Position numbers and translations under genes: made by a program. 64,000 nucleotides of DNA from Streptomyces regalis. Its GTDB lineage: Bacteria; Actinomycetota; Actinomycetes; Streptomycetales; Streptomycetaceae. This document shows positions 1-7,465 of this stretch, one piece after another. A model generated the notes under the pieces. It made no database searches. It saw only the letters and a list, made by a program, of their open reading frames with translations, and had not been told where the DNA came from. The DNA lies in NCBI RefSeq assembly GCF_001509475.1, contig NZ_LLZG01000387.1:7748-71747 (forward strand). Reading direction: 5' to 3'. How positions within the stretch are numbered: the stretch's first letter is position 1; the number at the start of each line of letters is the position of its first letter.

Positions 1-24
1 ACGTACGAACGGGAAACGCATCCA

Positions 25-879
25 ATGCCGCAGCCACACCCCCTCCCCACCGCCCGGCGCCGCCGCCTCGGCGTCGAGTTGCGCAGGCTGCGCGAGCGCG
101 CGGACCTGTCCGCCACGCAGGCCGCCGTACTCATCGGCGCCACGCAGTCACGCGTGAGCAACATCGAGGCCGGGCGCTACGGCGTGAGCGCTGATCGCGT
201 ACGCGCCATCACCCGCCACTACGACTGCACCGACGAGCCACTGATCGACGCCCTCGCGGCGATGACGGGCGAGCGCCGGCGCGGCTGGTGGGAGGAGTAC
301 CGCGACATTCTCTCGCCCCGAATGCTCGACCTCACGGAGGTTGAGCACCACGCCACGGAACTACGCGTGGCGCACATCATCAACATCCCCGGCCTGCTGC
401 AGACCATCGATCACGCCCGGGCGCTGTTCAGCCAAGCGGTGCCGCCGCTGAAGGCCCACGAGATCGAGCACCGCGTCTCACACCGCATCAAGCGCCAGGA
501 AGTCCTGCACCGCGAGCAGCCCCCGCCATACACGGCGATCATCCATGAGGCCGCCCTCCGCATGCGCTTCGGCGACCGGGCCACCGTCCTCGCCCAGCTC
601 CGCCACATCGGCGAAACGAGCGAGCTGGATCACGTCACCGTCGCCGTCATCCCCTTCGACAACGGCCCCTTCCACACCTCGGGCCAGGGTATCGACTACT
701 TCCACGGCCCGGTCCACCAGCTCGACACCGTCCAGCTCGACACGGACCACGGCGCCGAACTGATCGAATCACCGGCGCAGTTGGAGCGTTACCGCCTGGT
801 CCTGGACCGCATGCAGCACGCCGCGCTCCCCCCGGCCAAGTCCCGCGACTTCATCACCCAGCTCACCCACGACCTCTGA
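25..879 (+). CDS. XRE-family regulator with DUF5753 domain
   Basis: A 284-residue cytoplasmic DNA-binding protein. Residues about 14-70 form a Cro/CI-type helix-turn-helix: LRRLRERADLSATQAAVLIG is followed by the recognition-helix segment SQSRVSNIEAGRYGVSADRV-like (here TQSRVSNIEAGRYGV). The remainder, about 95-275, matches the DUF5753 pattern of Streptomyces regulators (WWEEYRDI near 89, LLQTIDHARAL near 125, IDYFHGPVHQ near 228). The gene is followed after 11 bp by a DUF397 gene. This tandem pairing is a hallmark of the genus, where such pairs (BldB/WhiJ-like or AbaA-like) influence development or antibiotic production. The actual target here is unknown. The start is the first ATG in frame near the window edge, so an earlier start outside the window cannot be ruled out. 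Confidence 0.92.
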   Translation: MPQPHPLPTARRRRLGVELRRLRERADLSATQAAVLIGATQSRVSNIEAGRYGVSADRVRAITRHYDCTDEPLIDALAAMTGERRRGWWEEYRDILSPRMLDLTEVEHHATELRVAHIINIPGLLQTIDHARALFSQAVPPLKAHEIEHRVSHRIKRQEVLHREQPPPYTAIIHEAALRMRFGDRATVLAQLRHIGETSELDHVTVAVIPFDNGPFHTSGQGIDYFHGPVHQLDTVQLDTDHGAELIESPAQLERYRLVLDRMQHAALPPAKSRDFITQLTHDL

Positions 880-890
880 GGAGCCCTCCC

Positions 891-1067
891 ATGCCCGAAC
901 TGCACTGGCTGAAGTCCACGTACAGCCAGGAGGCCTCCGCCTGCGTCTACGTCGCCACCACCCCCACCGGAACGGTCCTCCTCCGCGAAAGCGACGAACC
1001 GGAAAACATCCTCACCACCGGCCCACGCCAACTCGCCGCCCTGATATCAGCTCTGAGGCTCCGCTAG
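891..1067 (+). CDS. DUF397 domain protein, partner of the upstream XRE regulator
   Basis: A 58-residue protein beginning MPELHWLKSTYSQEASACVY and ending in a short Leu-rich helix (LAALISALRLR). The W-x-KS-x-YS start, the central Cys, and the LLRESDEPENI strand are the DUF397 signature. It starts 11 bp after the XRE/DUF5753 stop, with GAGG in the gap as a ribosome binding site, so the two are almost certainly co-transcribed. DUF397 proteins have no known enzymatic role and are thought to modulate their XRE partner. The gene was too short for a standard ORF cut-off and was found by reading the sequence. Confidence 0.88.
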   Translation: MPELHWLKSTYSQEASACVYVATTPTGTVLLRESDEPENILTTGPRQLAALISALRLR

Positions 1068-1092
1068 GGAAACGGGAACGGGCGCGGCGTCC

Positions 1093-1455
1093 TCAACACA
1101 CCGCGCCCGCTGCTCCCCGGGAGCCGCTCCCTCTTGCTTCGTGAAACACGAACTCCTGGAACAACCCCAGCATCTCCGGAAGCGACCCGGGGTCGCACGA
1201 GGCCCGGAACATCTCACCGTCCGACCAGGCGACGAGCCACTTCCCCTGCCCGTCGTCCGTACGCCGCTTGGGCATCAGGCGACCTTCCGCGTCGGTCTCC
1301 AGAAGGTCCACTTCGATGTGCCAACCGGGGTTGTCCAGGCTGGCGAGCCGCACCCCGTACTCGTGCTCCCAGTCCCCGTCGCACTGCGACCGGTACCACC
1401 GCACGAGCCCGGCGAGCGCGTTCGTCCCGGGATCTCTCCCGTCAGGGGCAACCAT
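1093..1455 (-). CDS. Immunity protein 53 (Imm53) family
   Basis: A 120-residue protein starting at ATG 1455, preceded by GGGAG seven bases upstream. The diagnostic Imm53 block is intact near the N-terminus: LVRWYRSQCDGDWEHEYGVR, then LDNPGWHIEVDL at about 40-51, with a C-terminal helix LPEMLGLFQEFVF. Imm53 proteins are predicted cytoplasmic antitoxins of polymorphic toxin systems. The start codon lies 14 bp inside the 3' end of a toxin-tail remnant that ends in TGA at 1442-1444, the usual toxin-then-immunity overlap. The toxin itself is degraded, so this looks like an orphan immunity gene. Function is inferred from the family; the match of the CDGDWEH/LDNPGW block is strong. Confidence 0.82.
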   Translation of the reverse strand: MVAPDGRDPGTNALAGLVRWYRSQCDGDWEHEYGVRLASLDNPGWHIEVDLLETDAEGRLMPKRRTDDGQGKWLVAWSDGEMFRASCDPGSLPEMLGLFQEFVFHEARGSGSRGAAGAVC

Positions 1456-1581
1456 TCGGCTTCTCCCAGTCGTCCAGCGGCCTGGCGCTGCCGTCGGCCT
1501 CGTTGATGTGCGGGGTCGACACGGTAGTGCCGTCCGCGTTCGTGTGCGCCGGGCCGACCGGCCGCACGGGGGTTGCTCCCA
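1442..1581 (-). pseudogene. Remnant of a polymorphic-toxin C-terminal tail
   Basis: About 45 codons read GATPVRPVGPAHTNADG, then TVSTPHINEADGSARPLDDW, ending KPNGCP and TGA. The pattern RP-x-PxxTxxDGxxVxTPHxxE followed by a Pro-rich terminus resembles the extreme end of secreted polymorphic toxins (Ntox24-like, from memory). Its reading frame differs by one base from the DUF2625 fragment immediately upstream, and the switch falls at about 1578-1581. It overlaps the Imm53 start by 14 bp. It is called a pseudogene because no catalytic toxin domain and no start are present. Alternatively it is a short random in-frame extension, but the position directly before Imm53 argues for a true toxin end. 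Confidence 0.5.
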
Positions 1582-1982
1582 TTGAGGGCGAAGACCCCGC
1601 CCAACACATCGTGCGCAACCACAAGACCTGCACCAGGCTGCCATCCGGGATCGAACGCCGAGGGCATCGCGTTGATCTCGGCCAGGCTGGGCAACTCCTC
1701 GTAACAGGAGGCACTCGGGCTTCCGAAGATCCGGAGCCATCCGCCGTCCACGAGCAGACCTCCGCAATTCAGTGCGATGCCGCCCAAATATGATCGGGCG
1801 GCGACCTGGAGTTGCAACAGACAGGCGCGGCCCATCTCGGCACCGCCGGGCAGCACCTCAACTGGTACGTCGGTGCCGGACAGCTCCTCAAGGAGGAGCG
1901 GCCAGGCTGGATCCTCGACGTTGATCAGCAAAGAACTCGTAACAGATGCCCTGTGCGCTATCCCCACCCGCCCGGTCTTCAA
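1578..1982 (-). pseudogene. Truncated DUF2625 domain fragment
   Basis: From about 1937 down to 1578 the minus strand reads a recognisable DUF2625 N-terminal half: LLINVEDPAWP, PVEVLPG, LLQLQVAARSYLGGIALNCG, GLLVDGGWLRIFGS and LVVAHDVLGGVFALNG. Full DUF2625 proteins are roughly 210-220 residues and continue past FAxNGG into a Tyr/Trp-rich half. Here the homology stops exactly at FALNG, where a different frame encodes the toxin-tail remnant. A TTG at 1982 could start translation, sitting directly after the stop codon of the duplicated membrane-protein copy. The fragment looks like the product of an illegitimate fusion between a DUF2625 gene and a toxin cassette. Confidence 0.6.
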
Positions 1983-2589
1983 CCCGGCTTCTTGGTGCTG
2001 CCATGGCCCTGTCCGGGCTTATCGTTCGCGCTGCCCGGCGCGGTCGTGGTGGGCGTGGAGGGGGTCTTGGTCTTGTCCTCGGAATCGGCGTCATCCGACG
2101 CGGACGGGCTCGTGGAGGCGCTCGGGGCGGCACTGCGCGACGACTCGGTGTCTCGGACGGACCGGCACCGGCGGACGCGCCCCCGGGCGGATCCGTCAGT
2201 GCCGCCGGGTCCACAGCCGTCGGGCTCGTCCGGTCGTCCTTGATCTGCGCGCCGCCCCCCGAGGAGGACCCGGACAGGGAGAAGCCGACTATCAGCGCCG
2301 CCGACACCACCCCCACCGCGCCGGCCGCCATCACCACGCGACGCGAACGCCACGCGGTGGGCTTGCGCCGCGAGCCCCGGCCCGCGCCGCCGCCCCGCCA
2401 ACCGCGTCCCTCGCCGAAGCCGTAGTCATCGTCCGGGCTGTAGCTGTAGTCGTAGCCATCGGCCGCGCCGTCGGCCCTTCCGGAGGCCGTCTCGTCGGGC
2501 GCTCCATGACCCGCGTCAACCACCGCACTGATGGTCACCCGCACCAGCCGCTTCCCCGGCAGCGGCCCCCTCACCGACCGGGCGCTCAT
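1979..2589 (-). pseudogene. Frameshifted partial copy of the membrane-anchored protein gene at 3501-4328
   Basis: About 1974-2530 is a diverged direct copy of about 3496-4105. The copied product includes AVVDAGHGAPDETA, GYDYSYSPDDDYGFGEG, the RRKP basic stretch, a membrane helix (VVMAAGAVGVVSAALIVGFS) and a Ser/Thr/Pro/Asp-rich tail ending STKKPG. A one-base deletion near 2149-2152, relative to the other copy, shifts the frame. The N-terminal part is read in one frame and the tail (DTESSRSAAPSASTSPSAS onward) in another. The first 75 residues of the full gene are missing and replaced by unrelated sequence (MSARSVRGPLPGKRL). The copies share even the terminal codons and stop (AAGCCGGGTTGA), so the duplication ended just past the stop. 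Confidence 0.8.
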
Positions 2590-2648
2590 GGCCGGCCGAC
2601 CCCGCCGAGCCACGCGCAGAGGCATAGCGGAACCTGAAACCCTAAGAG

Positions 2649-2690
2649 AAAGAAAAACCGGCCCCAGGGGCACAAGGCCTCCGGGGCCGG
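2649..2690 (-). terminator. Rho-independent terminator of the DUF4262 gene
   Basis: On the minus strand an 8-bp GC stem (CCGGCCCC at 2683-2690, GGGGCCGG at 2658-2665 in minus-strand terms) is followed by TTTTTCTTTCTC. It lies about 20 bp past the stop of the DUF4262 gene at 2712 and would separate it from the degenerate copy downstream. Confidence 0.75.
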
Positions 2691-2711
2691 CAGGAAAACT
2701 ACCGTCGGTGA

Positions 2712-3179
2712 CTACGGCGTCAGGGCTTGTCGATCGTTCAGCCAGCCAGGTGCGCTTTCCTCACATGGATAGTCTCCGTCCCGATCGGGCCACAGCAACT
2801 GGAGCACTGCGAAGGCTCGATCTCCGTAGAAGGCCTCCGCCTGCACAAGATTTGCGTTCACCAGATCGCGTGAGACCCCCCGGAACCGCACGGAGAATCC
2901 TTCAAGGATGTCGCCCGAAACGTCGCCTTCCCCGTAGGTGTGTCCCTCGGCAAGCATGGCTTGCGCAGAGCTCAGAACACCTTCGGAAGTCTCCTCCGGA
3001 AGGCCCGCCACGACCACTTCGGGGTGACCGAAGCTGGGACCGAAGCCGATGGTGTACGCAAAGGGAGGAGATGACCCGTCAGGATCGAAGACCCAGATCC
3101 AGCTCCACCCTTGGGTCGCCACATCATCGCGAATCCTTCGCTGAACCGGGCTGAGGCCCGATCCCTCCGGTCCACTCAC
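2712..3179 (-). CDS. DUF4262 domain protein, candidate immunity protein
   Basis: A 155-residue protein starting at GTG 3179, with a GAAGGG ribosome binding site about 10 bases upstream. The DUF4262 pattern is visible: WIWVFDPDGSSPPFAYTIGF, then GHPEVVVAGLP at about 53-63, GHTYGEGD, a central beta-rich section, and AVLQLLWPDRDGDYPCEE near 128-145. DUF4262 has no established biochemical function. It starts 13 bp after the stop of an HNH nuclease toxin tail on the same strand. That is the position normally held by the immunity gene, so an antitoxin role is inferred from context only. A strong terminator follows it. Confidence 0.82.
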   Translation of the reverse strand: MSGPEGSGLSPVQRRIRDDVATQGWSWIWVFDPDGSSPPFAYTIGFGPSFGHPEVVVAGLPEETSEGVLSSAQAMLAEGHTYGEGDVSGDILEGFSVRFRGVSRDLVNANLVQAEAFYGDRAFAVLQLLWPDRDGDYPCEESAPGWLNDRQALTP

Positions 3180-3192
3180 AGGAAATCACCCT

Positions 3193-3405
3193 TCAGCTGT
3201 CCCACTTGTCCCTATTGCAGACCCGGCACAGAACTTGGCCGTTGGATGGGTCTCCCGAGCCACCTCGCGACTTGGGTTCGATGTGATCAATCTGCCATTC
3301 GTTCCCTGGAGGCGTCACGCCACGCTGAGATTTCTTCGGGCGCACGACCTCCTTGCCGCATATTTCTCACGTTGGCACCCCGTATTTTTCTGCCCTGAGC
3401 GGCAT
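3193..3405 (-). pseudogene. HNH endonuclease toxin tail, inactivated by a nonsense codon
   Basis: In one minus-strand frame the sequence reads LRAEKYGVPT, stop, EICGKEVVRPKKSQRGVTPP, then GNEWQIDHIEPKSRGGSGD, PSNGQVLCRVCNRDKWDS and TGA at 3193-3195. This is a complete HNH module with its IDHI catalytic histidine, GGSGDPSN loop and the LCRxCNRxK C-terminal zinc-binding pair. The in-frame TGA at 3367-3369 sits where the first zinc Cys of the CxxC knuckle (CEICG) is expected, so TGC to TGA explains the break. No N-terminal secretion or trafficking domain remains. The following gene (DUF4262) is the likely matched immunity gene. Confidence 0.72.
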
Positions 3406-3500
3406 CTGCGAGCGGCATCCGGTCGGCCGCATGAGCCGAATGAGCCGGATCAGCCGACTGCCGGTCGCGGCGGCTACCCCTACGTCCGCCCCTCCGGCCT

Positions 3501-4328
3501 TCAACCCGGCTTCTTGGTGCTCCCCTGCCCCTGTCCGGGCTTCTCGTCCGAGTTGCCCGGCGCGTTCGTGGTCGCGGTGGGTGTGGAGGAGGGCGGGGCC
3601 GCGCTGGTGGTGGTCGGGTCGGGTGAGGGGCTCTTGTCGTCGGAGTCGGCGACGTCCGAAGCGGACGGGCTCGTGGAGGCACTCGGGGAGGCGCTGCGCG
3701 ACGACTCGGTGCCGTCGGACGGGCGGGCACCGGCGGACGCGCCCCCGGGCAGCTCTGTCGGTGCCGCCGGGTCCAGGGCCGTCGGGCTTGTCCGGTCGTC
3801 CTTGGTCTGCGTGCCGCCCCCCGAGGAGGACCCGGACAGGGAGAAGGCGGCTATCAGCGCCGCCGCCGACACCACCCCCACCGCGCCGGCCGCGATCACC
3901 ACGCGACGCGCACGCGGGGCGGTGGGCTTGCGCCGCGAGCCCCGGCCCGTGCCGCCGACCCGCCGGCCGCGTTCCTCGCTGAAGCCGTAGTCGTCGTCAG
4001 GGCCGCTGTAGCTGTAGTCGTAGCCCTCGGCCGCGCCTGCGCCGTCGGCCCTTGCGGGGGCCGTCTCGTCGGGCACTCCATGGCCCGCGTCGACCACCGC
4101 AGGGAGCTGCGCCGTCTCGTCGTACGCGTTCTGCCAGCCGTGCGCGGCCGCAGGGTCGACGTACTCCTCATAGGAGGGGGATCCCTCCGGCAGCGGGTGG
4201 TACACGTTCGGCGGCGCCTGGGGCGCGTCGGGCTTCGGGTGCGCATCGGGGACGTCGTACCCGCCGGTCGCGTGGTTCGCGGCATCGGCGTCGTACATCC
4301 CGTTTTCGTGCTCCGGCGGCCTGGACAT
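3501..4328 (-). CDS. Single-pass membrane protein with disordered Ser/Thr-rich exterior
   Basis: A 275-residue protein starting at ATG 4328. Residues 1-140 are a polar, Asp/Pro/Tyr-rich cytoplasmic region (YHPLPEGSPSYEEYVDP, then GYDYSYSGPDDDYGF). A basic RRKPTAPRARR stop-transfer stretch precedes one membrane helix at about 142-164 (VVIAAGAVGVVSAAALIAAF). The rest is a low-complexity Ser/Thr/Pro/Asp tail ending GQGSTKKPG. No catalytic motif is visible and I cannot assign a function. The gene is divergent from the aminotransferase at 4455. A frameshifted copy of its 3' 610 bp lies at about 1974-2530, with toxin/immunity remnants after each copy. The 3' end may therefore be a recombination site. 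Confidence 0.7.
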   Translation of the reverse strand: MSRPPEHENGMYDADAANHATGGYDVPDAHPKPDAPQAPPNVYHPLPEGSPSYEEYVDPAAAHGWQNAYDETAQLPAVVDAGHGVPDETAPARADGAGAAEGYDYSYSGPDDDYGFSEERGRRVGGTGRGSRRKPTAPRARRVVIAAGAVGVVSAAALIAAFSLSGSSSGGGTQTKDDRTSPTALDPAAPTELPGGASAGARPSDGTESSRSASPSASTSPSASDVADSDDKSPSPDPTTTSAAPPSSTPTATTNAPGNSDEKPGQGQGSTKKPG

Positions 4329-4454
4329 GACCGCGCATTGTAGAGACGGGAGTGGTCCGTGGGACAGCTACCGGAGATAACAGCCCAAACCCCCGCGTCT
4401 CACGTGTCGGAAAACACGGCCCACGCCGCTTTACCGGGCCGTAAGCTCCTTGAC

Positions 4455-5666
4455 ATGCAGGTGATCCAGTCGACCAAGCTCGCCAACGTCTGTTACGAGA
4501 TCCGGGGCCCGGTGCTCGAGGAGGCGATGCGGCTCGAGTCGGCGGGGCATCGGATCCTCAAGCTGAACACCGGAAATCCGGCCGCGTTCGGCTTCGAGTG
4601 TCCGCCCGAGATCCTGGAGGACATCCTCCGCAACGTGTCGTCATCGCATGGCTACGGCGACGCGAAAGGCCTGCTGGCCGCACGCCGGGCCGTCGTCATG
4701 CACAACCAGACCCTCGGCATCGAGACCGACGTCGAGCACGTCTTCATCGGCAACGGCGCCTCCGAGCTGATCGTCATGGCGATGCAGGGGCTGCTGGACG
4801 ACGGGGACGAGGTGCTGGTTCCGGCGCCCGACTATCCGCTGTGGACCGCCGCGGTCTCCCTGTCCGGCGGCACCGCCGTCCACTACCGGTGCGACGAGCA
4901 GTCCGACTGGATGCCCGACCTCGCCGACATCGAGCGCAAGGTCACCGACCGCACCAAGGCCATCGTCATCATCAACCCCAACAACCCGACGGGGGCCGTG
5001 TACGACGAGGCCATGATCCGGGGACTGACGGACATCGCCCGGCGGCACAACCTCCTCGTCTGCTCCGACGAGATCTACGACAAGATCCTTTACGACGGCG
5101 CCACGCACACCCCGACCGCCGCCATCGCCCCCGACCTGCTCACCCTCACCTTCAACGGCATGTCGAAGGCTTACCGGGTCGCCGGGTACCGGGTGGGCTG
5201 GATGTCGATCTCGGGCCCCCGCGCCCACGCCGACTCCTACATCGAGGGCCTCACCATCCTCGCGAACATGCGGCTGTGCGCGAACATGCCCGGCCAGCAC
5301 GGCGTCGTGGCCGCGCTCAGCGGGCGGCAGACCATCAACGACCTGGTGCTGCCCGGGGGGCGGCTGAAGGAGCAGATGGATGTCGCGTACGAGCTGCTGA
5401 CGCAGATCCCCGGCGTGACGTGCGTACGGCCGAAGGGGGCGCTGTATCTCTTCCCGCGCCTCGACCCCAAGGTCTTCAAGATCAAGGACGACCGGCAGAT
5501 GGTCCTGGACCTGCTGCGGCGCGAGAAGATCATGGTCGTCCAGGGCAGCGGCTTCAACTGGCCGGAGTCGGATCACTTCCGGGTGGTGACCCTGCCGACG
5601 GTCACGGATCTGCGGGACGCGGTCGGGCGGATCGGGCGGTTCCTGGATGGATACAGCCAGCCGTAG
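4455..5666 (+). CDS. Pyridoxal-phosphate aminotransferase (AlaA-like, class I/II)
   Basis: A 403-residue fold-type I aminotransferase of the alanine/valine-type transaminase group. Visible motifs are HGYGDAKG for substrate-binding residues near 66, the NPNNPTGAVY cofactor motif near 171, SDEIYDKILYDG with the PLP-pyridine Asp near 204, and SKAYRVAGYRVGW with the Schiff-base lysine near 239. An upstream in-frame ATG at 4359 exists. The extra 32 residues are low-complexity, whereas the product from ATG 4455 (MQVIQSTKLANVCYEIRG) matches the family start. No strong ribosome binding site precedes 4455. The likely reaction is transfer between alanine or a similar amino acid and 2-oxoglutarate. Confidence 0.92.
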   Translation: MQVIQSTKLANVCYEIRGPVLEEAMRLESAGHRILKLNTGNPAAFGFECPPEILEDILRNVSSSHGYGDAKGLLAARRAVVMHNQTLGIETDVEHVFIGNGASELIVMAMQGLLDDGDEVLVPAPDYPLWTAAVSLSGGTAVHYRCDEQSDWMPDLADIERKVTDRTKAIVIINPNNPTGAVYDEAMIRGLTDIARRHNLLVCSDEIYDKILYDGATHTPTAAIAPDLLTLTFNGMSKAYRVAGYRVGWMSISGPRAHADSYIEGLTILANMRLCANMPGQHGVVAALSGRQTINDLVLPGGRLKEQMDVAYELLTQIPGVTCVRPKGALYLFPRLDPKVFKIKDDRQMVLDLLRREKIMVVQGSGFNWPESDHFRVVTLPTVTDLRDAVGRIGRFLDGYSQP

Positions 5667-5680
5667 ATCTTTTGCGTGCA

Positions 5681-5710
5681 CTCAACTTTAGACGGAATCT
5701 AAGCTAGGAT
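5681..5710 (+). promoter_or_regulatory. Promoter with an inverted repeat, upstream of the 5739 gene
   Basis: A TAGGAT hexamer at 5705-5710 is a good -10. TCAACT at 5682-5687 is a weak -35 at 17-bp spacing. Between them TTAGA (5688-5692) and TCTAA (5698-5702) form an inverted repeat with a 5-bp spacer, suggesting a repressor site inside the promoter. The regulator is unknown. Confidence 0.45.
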
Positions 5711-5738
5711 GGTTTCCTGACAGCACAGGAGGCCATCC

Positions 5739-6161
5739 ATGTACGAACCGATCCGCACCAAGTCGGTCCACAGCACGATGGCCGGCACGCCCTCCGATTT
5801 TCCGCATCGGTCGCGCGAGGAGGAGCTGGACATCCAGCTGGGGGGCCATCTCGCGGCGCTGCTCGCCGTCACGGACGAACTGCGCGCGGCTGCTCCCTCC
5901 GCCGACCTGGACGAGGCGGCCGAGCGGCTCGCCGCCCAGGTCAGCCGGTTGCGGGGTGGGGTGGCGCCGGTCCGCACGAGTGCCTCCGGCGGTGAGGCGG
6001 GGATTGCGGCGCTGCACCGCCGGGCGCATGACCTTGCGGGGCGGGCGCTGGTCGTTGCCGCGTCGCGAGCGGATACCTCTGCCGCGATTCTCGCCGCTGA
6101 GCGCATGGATGCACATGCCGCTGCGCTGGCCGAGCCGCAGGAACTTACCGGCGTCGGCTGA
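5739..6161 (+). CDS. Conserved actinomycete protein of unknown function
   Basis: A 140-residue soluble protein starting at ATG 5739, with an excellent AGGAGG ribosome binding site nine bases upstream. It is mostly alpha-helical: an acidic N-terminal segment (REEELDIQLGGHLAALLAVT), then long Ala-rich heptad-like helices (HDLAGRALVVAASRADTSAA) that could form a coiled coil or helical bundle. There is no signal peptide, membrane helix or catalytic motif. It has its own promoter with a palindrome in the spacer, so it may be individually regulated. No function can be assigned from sequence. Confidence 0.7.
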   Translation: MYEPIRTKSVHSTMAGTPSDFPHRSREEELDIQLGGHLAALLAVTDELRAAAPSADLDEAAERLAAQVSRLRGGVAPVRTSASGGEAGIAALHRRAHDLAGRALVVAASRADTSAAILAAERMDAHAAALAEPQELTGVG

Positions 6162-6263
6162 CCCTCCCCTGAACGGCCCCGGTCCGCGTGCACCCGCAGC
6201 GACGCGCGGACCGGGTTGCCATAGTTTGTTGTTTTGCGGCTGCCGGTTCGTTGTGGCTTGTCG

Positions 6264-6292
6264 CGCAGTTCCCCGCGCCCCTGACGGGGCGC
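6264..6292 (+). repeat. Streptomyces intergenic repeat (CGCAGTTCCCCGCGCCCCT type)
   Basis: CGCAGTTCCCCGCGCCCCT is followed by TGAC and GGGGCGC, so GCGCCCC (6275-6281) pairs with GGGGCGC (6286-6292). The same 19-mer occurs twice more here, at about 56181 and 56301. It is a common short repeat between Streptomyces genes and may act as a transcription or RNA-processing boundary. Confidence 0.6.
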
Positions 6293-6386
6293 TCCACTCG
6301 CCCCGTGTTGTAACGGGACCGGTACGACACCTCCCGTTCATCCCTTTCGGCGGGGAACGTTGGATTCCGCGAGCACTCTTCCCTGC

Positions 6387-7451
6387 GTGAGACGTATCGC
6401 AGGGATCGTCCTCGCGGTTCTGCTGATCGGTGGCGTGGTGGCCGCCGTCGTCGCGGGCCGCAGCAATGAGGACAAGAGCACGGCAACGAAGACCGTGCGC
6501 GCAGTGATCGGATCGGAGAAGGCGGAGTTCTTCGCCGATCCCGACGTGGTGAAGGCCCTCGCCGCCAAGGGCTACACCGTGAAGGCCGAGACCTCCGGGT
6601 CGTGGGCCATGGAGGGGCTGGACCTCAAGGGGTACGACCTCGCGCTGCCCTCGAGCCAGGCGCCGGCCGCCGAACTCGCCGCGAAGTACAAGGTGACGGG
6701 GACACTCCCCCGCCCCTTCTACTCGCCCCTCGTCGTCGTGGCGCACAAGAACGCCGCCGAGGTGCTCGCGGCGAACAGGCTCGCCGCGCTGGACGAGGCC
6801 CACCGGGGCACGCTGAAGATGGCCGCCTATCTGGACGCCGCCCGCGCCGACCGCACCTGGCAGCAGCTCAAGGGGGCCGGGAAGTACGGGGAGTTGACGG
6901 GCACGCTCTACCTGTCCAGCACCGACCCCGAGACCTCCAACTCCGGCGCGCTCTATCTCGCCGCCGCCTCCTACGTCGCGAACGGCGGCAAGGTCGTCGC
7001 CACCGACGCCGAGGTGGACCGCACCGCACCGCTGCTGCACAAGCTGGTCAGCGTGCAGGGCGCCCAGCAGGCCGGCAGCGACGCCGCCTTCCGGGACTTC
7101 GTCAGCGGTGCCGGCAATCCGCTCGTCGTGGTCTACGAGTCGCAGGTCGCCTCGCTGCTGGCGGACGGGCAGAAGCCCGACGACCTGGTCGTGCTCTACC
7201 CGGACACCACGGTCAACAGCGACCACACCGTCGTACCGCTCACCGAGAACGGCAAGGCGGTCGCCGAACTCCTCTCCTCGGAACCGACGTTGCGCAAGCT
7301 GGAGTCCCGGCACGGGTTCCGGCCGCAGGGCGAGGTCGCCGGGTTCGCCTCGGACACCACCTACCTCAAGCAGGAACTGACCGGCGTCCGCCAGGCGCCC
7401 GTGCCCACCTCAAAGGTGCTGCACGAGCTGGCGCGACGGGCGCGCGGATAG
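6387..7451 (+). CDS. Membrane-anchored substrate-binding-like protein of the TelA module
   Basis: About 354 residues from GTG 6387; a TTG at 6360 is an alternative start with GGGGA nearby. An N-terminal RRIAGIVLAVLLIGGVVAAVVAG helix is an uncleaved signal anchor. The extracellular part has a periplasmic-binding-protein layout: SEKAEFFADPDVVKALAAKG early, LPSSQAPAAELAAKY, TDPETSNSGALYLAAASYV near 178, then NPLVVVYESQ near 240. The PETSNSG motif is shared with the VWA protein two genes downstream (PARSNSG), so the two proteins appear to share the same bilobed domain. This one lacks a VWA domain. It starts an operon-like run with TelA, the VWA protein and a membrane protein, and is probably an envelope sensor or scaffold. 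Confidence 0.75.
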   Translation: MRRIAGIVLAVLLIGGVVAAVVAGRSNEDKSTATKTVRAVIGSEKAEFFADPDVVKALAAKGYTVKAETSGSWAMEGLDLKGYDLALPSSQAPAAELAAKYKVTGTLPRPFYSPLVVVAHKNAAEVLAANRLAALDEAHRGTLKMAAYLDAARADRTWQQLKGAGKYGELTGTLYLSSTDPETSNSGALYLAAASYVANGGKVVATDAEVDRTAPLLHKLVSVQGAQQAGSDAAFRDFVSGAGNPLVVVYESQVASLLADGQKPDDLVVLYPDTTVNSDHTVVPLTENGKAVAELLSSEPTLRKLESRHGFRPQGEVAGFASDTTYLKQELTGVRQAPVPTSKVLHELARRARG

Positions 7452-7465
7452 GGGGACAGCAGTTC

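Noticed and set aside
4359..4454. Upstream extension of the aminotransferase from ATG 4359
   Set aside because: The extra 32 residues are not part of the fold. ATG 4455 matches the family start and overall length.
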